64,000 nt of DNA from positions 124,001 through 188,000 of the forward strand of contig JACKQL020000006.1 in assembly GCA_018296165.2 (NCBI GenBank), in the 5' to 3' direction. A program made the translations under genes and the position numbers. Within the stretch, counting starts at the first letter, position 1. The number at the start of each line of letters is the position of its first letter. This DNA is from Termitomyces sp. T153 (lineage: Eukaryota > Basidiomycota > Agaricomycetes > Agaricales > Lyophyllaceae). Under the pieces are notes generated by a model, which saw nothing but the letters and a program-made list of their open reading frames with translations, ran no database searches and was not told where the DNA came from. Below are positions 10,924 through 19,703 of the stretch, piece after piece.

Positions 10924-10925
10924 GC

Positions 10926-11293
10926 TGTAAGGGCAACCTCCAGGGCAGCAGATCAGAGTCACACAGCTAGCAGAGGGGAATCTAAAGTATATTAGCAAGT
11001 AGATGATGATACAATCAGTAACTAATCACCTAGCAGAGGGGAATTCAAAGAGAACAAGTCTAAGAATCCCCACTGCTCAGTGCAGTGCAACAGTGGGCAG
11101 TGGAGGCATGGGAACTACTGTACAGAAAGCCAGAGCTAGTCCTAACCCTAGAACAATGATTGGTGAGGTGATACAGAGAGCTCTGCAGTTCTCTGGAGAT
11201 CTCCATGGTTCTGAAACAAGCCCTGGAGATGTTGAACAAGCTGCAGAGATGCTGGAGGAGGTCATGGAGGTTGGAAATGGAAGTCCCCTGACA
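10926..11293 (-). repeat. Gypsy-1 copy 1 5' LTR (complete, 368 bp)
   Basis: In sense (minus) orientation it begins TGTCAGGGG and ends CCCTTACA. It matches the LTRs of copy 2 (42729-43098 and 48438-48786) throughout. The five bases after its outer end, CAAGA, are the target duplication shared with 4275-4279. Confidence 0.9.
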
Positions 11294-11378
11294 CAAGAAC
11301 CTCAAGTACTTCCATACAGCTAAGAAGCTGAATTAATGCCAAGCTTGGTGATCCCTGTATCTGGCCAACTTTGACCTT
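11294..11378 (+). pseudogene. Older Gypsy RNase H fragment, right side of the Gypsy-1 target
   Basis: The plus strand translates as KNLKYFHTAKKLN, a stop, and then SLYLANFDL. This is the same text as the Gypsy RNase H/connection region of copy 2 ([17 protein letters not shown]). It continues the DHK motif found inverted at 4275. It breaks off near 11378 into unrelated sequence. Confidence 0.75.
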
Positions 11379-11980
11379 GTCTGGGAGCCGTGCCAAGTGG
11401 GGACCCACAGCAAGGACAGATTGGGCAATGGAAGAACCTTCAGAGGATGTCTTTGGATCTCCCAGGAGCTCCACAAGCTGGTCCAAGGTAATAGCAGGTG
11501 CTGAGACATGCTGCATGGTTGCATGCTCCAGTCTTGCTTGCAAAGCTTCCCAGGCAGCAGCTTCCACTGCTCTCACTTGAGACTCTCCATCAGTATTATC
11601 ACCTCGATCTTCTGTAGGGACTGGGTCCCGAGTGTTTTTGTCACCTTGTCTTGCCTACTTGTTTTAAATCTCGATCCACTGCACAACCTCATCAATGTGA
11701 TCCATAGCCTTGGCGGCATTGAGACCAAGCTCTTTGATGGCTTGGATGAAACTAGCAACAGCTTGTTTTCCTTTGACGGTTTTGTCAATGAGATTTTCAC
11801 ATTTTCCTCTAGCTGAATCATTCCTAGTTTTGTCAGGCTCTGGAGTCGGCTCATGACACCCCAGCTCAAAGAACCACCTCCATGTTGAGTCATGTAAAAG
11901 ATTTTCATGATTCAGTAACAAATAAAAAAATGCACGAAAAGTGGTAACAACAAAACAATTGTAGTGAAACAACTCTTGCT
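11379..11980 (-). pseudogene. Unrecognised broken reading frame (possibly gag-like)
   Basis: Two minus-strand frames join by a frameshift near 11575. The first (11972-11664) contains DSARGKCENLIDKTVKGKQA and VASFIQAIKELGL. The second (11576-11262) contains ITLDQLVELLGDPKTSSEG and LARLPDKVKVGQ. The helical, Lys/Asp-rich text reads like real protein, and CpG is only partly lost. I recognise no family. Its place in transposon remnants makes an element-encoded N-terminal protein plausible, but this is inference. Confidence 0.4.
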
Positions 11981-12891
11981 AACGTAGGGAGATTTTCTGA
12001 TGAACTCATATGAATCTGCTGGATGAAAAATCAATAACTGACTTATCACTGAACCTGACTGCTGAAGTTGTACTTCTTCGAATAGCAATGACTGACTGAA
12101 CAATCTAAGAACTGCTGACTGGACTACTCTGAAGAGCACGTAAGAATCTGTGTACTGCTGAGATGGGACTGCTGAGTTCACCTGAATGGTGACGATGGTG
12201 GTACCGGTGCAAGACCGTTGCACAACTGAACATGCAAGACCGTTGCATGGAATGATACAAGTGAAAGCTCGGGCCCTACCGTTCCGACTCAGCATCTGCA
12301 GAAAAAAACCTTAGCACCAAATCGAGAACGGCCTTTGGTTTGCATTCGGGGAGGCTGAGATAATGTGATGGTTGTGCGTGCTTGCCGCGCAGAGGCCTCC
12401 GAAAACGCTCCCCCTGGAACCCGCGTTTACGTCGAACTATCCCCTCCCCTGTCCTGACCGTGGGAAAGCCCGTCGGGTGGTGGTAGCGATCAAGAGCGTT
12501 TTTAGTTGTTTACCGAAAAAACGCTCTTACTCACAGGCATTTGAACGTATGTTTTGATTTGTGTAATATACTCTGATTCCGGGAACTTTTGCCCAGCTTT
12601 GGTCGAGCTCCTTCGGTGAGCGCCAATGCTCGCTGCGGTAATGTGAGGTTGCTCCTTTGAGCCATATTCGTGAGGAAAATCGCAAGACAACAAATATTGA
12701 GGATGGACTCGCGTGTTTGGCCCTAAGCTGCAACGTTTTTTTAATTTGGCTATTCCGCCGTTGACGTGCAATGTTGACAGGACACGACTCGTCGGCCCTG
12801 CAGGCGTCTATCACCTTTAAAGAAACATAAATGCTTGGAAAAGAGTCGATTTGAAAACCAGCCATTTCATTAGCGCGCCACGCAACTTCTG
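11981..12891. other. Non-coding: repeat edge and upstream region of the hydrolase gene
   Basis: CpG frequency rises from about 12180 onward, marking the change from repeat to host DNA. A 127-codon minus frame (12295-11912) has no recognisable motif and may be LTR or leader sequence of the neighbouring remnant. No RNA gene or clear core promoter was seen upstream of 12892. Confidence 0.4.
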
Positions 12892-14322
12892 ATGGCTAGG
12901 ACAATCAGAGAAATTCTAGGCCTTGTAGGTGGCAACCTTTTCTCCTACGTTCAATCTTTCACTTCGTGACCTGTGCAGGTTCTACGTTATGGCCAGAGGC
13001 TCTTGGTCTACCCAGCAGCATTCGAACCCCTCGCATATCGGATACCATGGGGTACTCTCAATTCATGTCAGACTGATCTCAAGCTTCGACTGACTACGAC
13101 GCCTCACAGGAATGCCTGATATTCCATATATGGCACCCCTATTGAAGACCCCGGACGGAATAGACTTGACCTGTTATCTGTTTCCACAGACTCGCACTTC
13201 GTTAACCAGTTCATGCAAAGAAGTCTATATCTATTCAAACCCATATGATAACCCCAGTCCATTCGTCGATGAACGAGTAGAACTGACGGAAGCAGCGGCA
13301 GAGGCACGGGCGACTGTTATTGTTTTCCATGGGGACCTCATGCACAACTATCATTGCTTTCTAACGGCGTCCGTACTGCACCAAATGAAATGTAATGTCT
13401 TCTTGCTTTCTTATCGAGGGTACGTATGACTTGCTTGCTAAGATTTAGCTTACCTCGAAACTTCTGGAACAGATACGGTTTCTCTGGTGGGAAACCGACT
13501 GAAGCGGGTGCGAATTTGGTCGATGTTGATCGTCTCTAGCTATAATACTGAATGTCAATATCCAGGCCTGAGGATTGACGCGCAGACTGCGCTCGATTAC
13601 ATTCTGTCTCAACCCTACCTTGCACACGTCCCAATTGTATGCTTTCATTCTTTCATGCAATCATATCATCACACTCGTTCTGAAGATCGTCTGTGGCCAT
13701 TCTCTCGGCGGCGGCGTTGCCATCGACCTCGCAAGTCGCAATTCCTCCCGCGTTGCAGCTGTCATGGTCTCAAACACTTTCACTTCCATTCCTGACATAG
13801 TCCGCACCTGGCCCATTATCGGCCCGCTTTCATTCATCTGTACGCAAAAATGGCGCTCTATTGACAAGCTGCGCCTGATACCAACGACTACGCCCATTCT
13901 CATGATCAGCGGCCGCCGGGATGATGTAATTCCGGTTCAACTAATGGACAAACTCTGGCAAGCTGCTCAAAAACGCGGTCTTCCCAGGAAGTCATGGTTC
14001 CGTTGGTCCGTGCCGTGGTCAGCGCCAGACGATACTGAAACTGTATCCGATGTTCTCCCAGAACACGATAAGTTTGTAATGATGGAATATGTGACTCATG
14101 GTGAGCTTCGTATTAATCGAATCATTGTTGGAATGTTGATCACCAAAAGGCTCTATATTTGACTGTCGGATATACTTCGACGCAATGATTAAGGCAGTCG
14201 AGGCGCAAACGCAAAACCGTCCCCATCCAGCCCAGGCGAATACCGCAAATAGAATACCTGATCGGCGCTGGCGGTATCAGTATCCGAATGTCATAATAAT
14301 ACAAGATCCAGCGGAAGCATGA
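12892..14322 (+). CDS. Alpha/beta hydrolase, BEM46/ABHD13-like (seven exons)
   Basis: Exons: 12892-12924, 12979-13051, 13110-13419, 13473-13507, 13566-13636, 13686-14100, 14150-14322. All introns are GT-AG, 49-58 bp, and phases are consistent. They give a 369-residue protein. It starts MARTIREILGLVLRYGQRLL, a short hydrophobic/amphipathic N-terminus like the membrane anchor of BEM46 proteins. It continues with PDGIDLTCYLFP, the oxyanion-side strand VIVFHGD, YRGYGFSGG, the nucleophile elbow GHSLGG, the acid in SGRRDDVIP and the catalytic His in YVTHG. The full Ser-Asp-His triad is present, so it is probably active. BEM46 proteins sit at endomembranes or the plasma membrane in fungi; the substrate is unknown. 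The C-terminal 57 residues after the His are longer than usual. CpG content is normal. Confidence 0.88.
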
Positions 14323-15040
14323 CATTGTGTCTACTATAGTTCTACGTACAATTGTAAGTATCAGTTTTCTTATACTATTGTACCGTTTTCTGGGAACCAC
14401 ATGATACTTCTCTGCTAAATACCGCTCATGTACAATGTTTCATGATGTTGAATATTACGATTCTCATGATGTCGACACTCTGCTTGAAAGTATACTTAAT
14501 TGACGGGTAGGCATTGTCGAAGGATATAATAACGATTCACATGCAGAATCATCCGACTGAAAAACCAAGCAATGTCCGATATAAGTCATTGCACGGATAG
14601 TACGGGCCGACGGCACAACAACACTTTCATCGATATGGGGACTTTCCCAAGGCGCTCAAACAGAGATAAACCTGTTTCCCGCCTTCTGGAGGCTGATAGC
14701 GTAAGTGTTGTAAATAATACTTCGATGTTTAATTGAGGCTCACGTTACTCGTACGTAGGTCAAAGCGGTAGTTTTTGAGGGTACAACGTAATTACCTGAG
14801 CTCTCGTGCTCTTCTCTGGCCGAGAGATGGCCAGGATAGAGTACGACAATAGTGAAGACAAACAGAAGATCAGCGCACGCGATGGGACTTGGCGCTGCGT
14901 AGGACAGTTTTTGCGGCTTTCATACAAACAGCAAGATGACTTAATTAACATGTCATTATCAACAAGCAACAAGTAGATGAACAGGTTCAGACCCATGATG
15001 TACACAGGTCACAGCACAGACTAATAGCAGAATCGACATC
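14323..15040. other. Non-coding downstream of the hydrolase gene
   Basis: This is CpG-bearing, AT-leaning sequence without a convincing frame, repeat or RNA gene. The region forms the right border of the host gene before CpG-poor sequence begins near 15010. Confidence 0.4.
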
Positions 15041-16185
15041 CCCATACTACTCTCATTCCACTCCTTCTCCTTTTCTTTAGCCTTAACCTTGTCTTTCATC
15101 TCCATCCTACTCTCATCCTGCTCCTTCTCCTTTCCTTAGCCCAAACCTTGTCTTTGGGCAATGTCTTCTTAGCTGCTGAACCAGCAAGTATGGACACAGC
15201 AAGGCCAAACTTTCTTCTTTTTCTTCTTTTGTCAACTTGTGAACAACCTGAGTGGTCTTTTGCTGCAAACGTCTGTTGGCCCAATGCTGGTTCTGGCTGT
15301 CTTTGCATTCATGCAGAATTTTCAAATTGTCCCTAGTTTTCTCACCCACATGTTTGCAAGACACCCAGCAGTCATTCCCCATTCAAAGGCTGTACTCCAG
15401 GTCCCTTCTTGCCTAAGAAGATCAAATACATGGCACCAGGGACAGAAAAACATCAACATGAGACGATGATACTGAGCAAGCATATTGATCTAGTCCCTTT
15501 GGGGTATTCTTAGCCCTATTGGCACCACAACTGGACATTTCAAAGGGTGATATACAACATGGTAGTGTGTTTCAGAATCCTTGTGGTTAAGACCCAACAC
15601 TATCTTCAGGCATGCATGGCTATCTAGGTCTAGCAAGTCTGCAGTTTTTGTAATTTCATCTAACCCGAAAGTCTCCCCATCAACATACCCCCTTCCCATG
15701 AGGAGCATCTCAAGCTCTTCTTGTCACACTGTCCAACAACAAAGTCCCACAGAAATATTTCGTCAATAGCCCCGCCTCTTTTAACATAATCAGTGACAAT
15801 TGAAGCTTTTATCTGGAACCATCTGCAATCATCATGCTTGATAGCCACCTCATCATGTTTGACAACCATGTTAGCATCAGGGGAGATGTGCTCAGTGTCC
15901 TCTACTCCAATATCATTGATTTCAAAACTACTATCAATTTTGTCTGGAAATTCCTTGCCTTTGAGAGGCAGAGCCCTGACATGGCATATATTGGACATTA
16001 CATTCAGGTAACATTCTTGGCTATGATGCTGGCCATCAAAGTGTGATTTGAGAGGACTTCAGTAGAAGTTCCGACTAGTGATTTAGTCTTCATATCCCAG
16101 AAGAAGGCTGCTGATTTGCTGCATAGATGATTCCTGATGTGAAATCATAGTACATTTTTGGAGCATAGCTTTTGCATGGAGCAAT
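15041..16185 (-). pseudogene. Unrecognised broken reading frame, minus strand
   Basis: Minus-strand segments can be read through frameshifts: SSFEINDIGVEDTEHISPD and DDCRWFQIKASIVTDYVKRG (15998-15660), then ETFGLDEITKTADLLDLDSH and SETHYHVVYHPLKCPVVVP (15708-15490), then KTRDNLKILHECKDSQNQHW (15382-15113). The text is protein-like and CpG-poor, with no motif I can name. It looks like a decayed transposon gene or captured host gene. A family-B LTR abuts it at about 16186. Confidence 0.4.
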
Positions 16186-16908
16186 ACCAGGTCATCTGTA
16201 GCATTGTACTCTCCAAGCTTGCCACTGGGGACTGATGAGGGATCAACTAGTGTTGATGGGTTCTGGGGCCAAGTGTAGGGTGAGGTCCAGAGTTAGTCAT
16301 GAATGTACAAGTCATAAATATATATATGGAGATCAAAATGGAGTCAGAGTTGAAAGGAATTCAGGCACACATGAAAGGAAACAGAGCAGATGAGGTGAGA
16401 TGGAGTTGAGACAAGACAGAGATGAGAACAAAATAGATTGAGAGAAATACAAGATGAGAGACAGAAATAAAGATGAAGCAGGAAATAAGACATTAAACAC
16501 AGATGTAAGTTGATAATATCAAGACTACCATAGCAGATATTACTCTATGACTTATATACTAACTACTGGACTTACCCAGGGGTTGTGGGTCTGATGGTGG
16601 GGACTGTCAGGGCTGCACAGTTCTGGTGGGTGTTGGTTCTGATTGGGCAGGCTGTGGTAACACATTGGTGTGGGTTCACAACTTGTGCCAGGGTTCCATG
16701 GAGATATTTGGGGGCTTGGAGGGGAACAGTGGAGTGGCAGGGTTTGCCAGGGGGCCATTGGGGTTTGCCAGGGAAGCATTGGAGTTAGCCAGGGCAGGTG
16801 CCATGAGTAAATGATGGTCAGGGTGAGTTGAGAGGGTGCTGGTGGGTAGTCTGGGCATTTTGGGCATGTGGGAGGGAGGTCTGGAGGTCTGGGGATGGGT
16901 TGTGACAT
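16186..16908 (-). repeat. Family-B LTR, 3'-truncated, minus orientation
   Basis: On the minus strand it starts TGTCACAACCC at 16908, preceded by a G-rich tract (GGAGGGTGA), as expected for a polypurine tract and 3' LTR. It contains the conserved AGTCTTGATATT (16505-16516) and stops before the usual CCTGACA end. Confidence 0.65.
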
Positions 16909-17094
16909 CACCCTCCATTCAGCATCAAGACCCTCAAAAGAATTGTCATCCATCAGGAAGTTCCCCCAAGAAATTAAAAAGGGTCAGGACATACCCTGGT
17001 GCTTTCCAACTTTTTTCTCATGTATTTTTCAGGATTGTCATTGCCATCCCCAGCCCCTCCCCCATCCAACCAAGAATTGCAAGAACACCTGGGT
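16909..17094 (-). mobile_element. Short internal segment between two family-B LTRs
   Basis: The 186 bp separate the end of one family-B LTR (17095) from the start of another (16908). The part next to 16908 carries the polypurine tract and a frame resembling the element's 3' coding end (SFEGLDAEW). The part next to 17095 does not match the leader next to the LTR at 571. Two tandem LTRs with nearly no interior suggest a large internal deletion. Confidence 0.45.
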
Positions 17095-17975
17095 GTCAGG
17101 TTCTGCTGACCATGAGGGCTCAGCTTAACTGGGTGAGTCCCTATTAGGCAGACACAATGTCCTGTGCTTATAGCCTAGCATCCTGGAGGAGTCTGGACTT
17201 TGGATACTTGTGAGGGCAATCTGGAGGGGACAGTCCAAGCAAGTTCAGGGTGGTCCAGAGAAGTCTAAGACAAGGTACAAAGAAGGGTTGGGTTGGAGGG
17301 AAGACTCATTTACAAGTCTGGAGGCAAATATACAGATTGTGGGGCAAGTGGAGGCTATGCAAGTGATGAGAGTGGGGCTGGAGATTGATGGGGGATCAAT
17401 TAGGGTTGATGGGTTAAAGGGCTAAGCATAGGATGAGGTCCAGAGTTAATTATGAATGTTCAAGGGTTGTAACATATGCACAGAGTTCATAACGGCATTA
17501 GAGTTGAAAGGAACTTAGGCAACAATAAAGGAAACTGAGACAGACAAGGCAAGATGGAGTTGAGACAAGACAGAGACAAGTATGATAGATTGAGGTATGA
17601 GACTGGAGATAGAAAATAGAGACAGAGACAAGAAATGTGACAGAGACAACATAACAGAAAGAAGTAACCACAGATAACCAAGTAAAGCAATATCAAGACT
17701 ACTGTAACAGATGCTACTCTATGATTTATATACTAGCTACTGGAACTCCTCTAGGGATAGCAGGTCTGGTGGTAGGGCTCATTGGGGCTGTGTGCAGTTG
17801 ACAGGTATTGGTTATAATCAGTTGGCAGGCTGTGGTGATACACTGATGGGATCTGATGGGAATGTGGGCTGCCCTGGGGTTATTGTGATGTTCCAGACTT
17901 GGTCAGGTAAGTGGTGGTGACAATTCAGTGATGTATGCCAGGATCAGGAACAGTGTTGGAGGGTTCCAGGTCCTC
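17095..17975 (-). repeat. Family-B LTR, 5'-truncated, minus orientation
   Basis: The plus-strand start TGTCAGGTTCTGCTGACC is the reverse complement of the family end. The conserved AGTCTTGATATT occurs at about 17690 on the minus strand, with a TATA-like box just upstream in sense (near 17730). Similarity to other copies fades near 17975. Confidence 0.65.
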
Positions 17976-19021
17976 TTTACTGAGGTCAAACTTAGCACCA
18001 GATAGTTATAGTTCACCTAAGGTGGAAAGGGAGATTGAGGTATCACCATGTCAATTGGAGGCAGACATTGCCTTGTGACAGGCCCCATTGGTGAGAAGAT
18101 TGAGGAGAACATAAACTGTCCACCCTGCTGATGAACCTACTAGTGTCTGTATGCAAACACAAAAGAGTACTAGATGATATATACTAGAGTTGGTATAATG
18201 CTAATACAAATCTAAATGGGATGGGATCCTTCTGTATCTCTGGGCTGGCACAAGGCAACTGCTGATTCTGAGTCCAGAGAAAGGATATTAAGAAATACCA
18301 CACTTTGCTTCAATTCAAGGAAATGCCAAGTAAATAGACTATATTTGTCTATGGAAAAAGGGGTCTGGGACATGGTGTATGAAGTACAAAGGTTGGAGTA
18401 TTCTGGGGTGAGTGCACACAGCTGCTTGGTTGAAGGTTTTGCCACATAGGCAATGCAACACAGGCTTTAGTAGTTGCACAGACAGAAAAGCTACACAGGC
18501 AAAGCCATACAGGCAAAACAAGGAATCCTGGCAGAAACCTCAAGAGAGGGTGGACAGTAGTAAAGCTGGGACTGCCAAGAATGGTTGAGCATAGGAAATG
18601 GTGTAACCACTGAAATACTGGAATTTATGTCCTGAATGGCTAGGATTAGCCTGAGGCAGTGCTATGGACAGTGCTAGAAGGGGGAGAGATTTCTCTCAAT
18701 CACCAGCTGTAGTCATATTGTGAGGAGCTAAAGTGATGAAGGAAGCACCAGCCCCAGATGTGGGTAGGCAAGCACCATTGGCAAATGAAGCCATGTTGCA
18801 AGCTAGGAGAATGTGCTAAGCAATGTGTCAGAGTATAATTGTTTTCTGCCTTGCAAGCATTATGCATTGGTGTAGCTTCACAACATGTGTTTGTCCATGC
18901 CAACTCAAATATGTTTTCTTTATTTGTTATACCTCAGTTCATTTTTCATCAGACATGCACAGAACTGAGGTATATTAGACACTTACATTACCTCTACTCA
19001 CTATTTTACTTGCTGCACTTA
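17976..19021. other. CpG-poor repeat DNA without recognisable genes
   Basis: Short frames exist on both strands but none shows a family motif. A few near-repeats of ACAGGCAAA(A/G)C occur around 18495-18520. The low CpG content places it with the decayed repeats. The five bases ACTTA (19017-19021) border the Gypsy-2 LTR and would be its target duplication, but the other end is lost. Confidence 0.4.
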
Positions 19022-19235
19022 TGTAATGTTTCCATTATGGTTTGTGCAGCTTACAGTTCAGACTCCATAAGTCAAAACCAGTCATTAGTTCTGTCTACAA
19101 AGTATGAAGTAAGGTGCTGCCTTACATAAGTAAAAGTATAGTAGTTTTAGGGATAGCATCATGTGATCCTATTTGTATAGTTAAATAATTAATATAAATA
19201 ATGCACAGTAAGATAGTAATGGCTGCTCTGTTACA
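19022..19235 (-). repeat. Gypsy-2 copy 1 3' LTR (214 bp)
   Basis: Read on the minus strand it begins TGTAACAGAGCAGCC and ends CATTACA. It matches 42107-42326 of the plus-strand copy. The polypurine tract AAAAGGGGGG lies at its inner side (about 19238-19247). Confidence 0.85.
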
Positions 19236-19703
19236 TACCCCCCTTTTGAGTCCATCAACAGACTCACTTCAACCAAAACAAAACAAAGTAATGATAGAAA
19301 GGGGTGGGATATGGCATCACACCTGAGAGTGTGCACCAGGATTCAATCATGAATTCCTACATTATAACTTTGGTAGGGCCATATGATCCTACCTGGACAC
19401 AATATATCTCAGGGCATTGTCCAACTGTGCTGAGTGCAGAATGTGGGCTCCTAGTGCCCAGGTGTATTTATCTTCCTCTGTGAGCTCCAATAGTAGCTCA
19501 CCCTGCTTGTTCATTCATCTTTGAGGCCTCCACTTACTTGTTGCTCACAATGTCTGCCCAGTGCTCTGATACAGCATTAGCCATATTACTGGGGCCACTG
19601 GATCCAGCCTCAGGGGCAGTAGGAGTAGTGACATTAGTTGCTACCACTGCTTCTGTGGGGCTGGGGATGACTTGTGGAGTCATTGCTGGTTGGGCAGTTG
19701 TGG
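19236..19703 (-). other. Gypsy-2 copy 1 3' non-coding region with polypurine tract
   Basis: This segment lies between the end of ORF-X and the 3' LTR. It contains the polypurine tract directly beside the LTR. No frame is conserved between the two Gypsy-2 copies here. Confidence 0.6.

Larger units (their letters stand above)
6090..11293 (-). mobile_element. Gypsy-1 copy 1: chromodomain Ty3/Gypsy retrotransposon (decayed)
   Basis: Read on the minus strand the order is 5' LTR (11293-10926), leader, gag with zinc knuckle, aspartic protease, reverse transcriptase, RNase H, integrase and chromodomain, which is the chromovirus order. Its 3' end continues in the rearranged pieces at 4103-5122 and 2813-3219. 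The five bases CAAGA occur at both outer ends (11294-11298 and, inverted, 4275-4279). The internal region is nearly free of CpG and carries many stops. The RT active site has changed from YLDD to YLNN, so the copy cannot be active. Confidence 0.9.

Noticed and set aside
13445..13903. Minus-strand frames opposite the hydrolase gene
   Set aside because: Exons on the plus strand carry the full catalytic triad with consistent splice phases.
16909..17094. Canonical TRIM element
   Set aside because: TRIMs have short LTRs; these LTRs are about 1.1 kb and both are truncated, so internal deletion is simpler.
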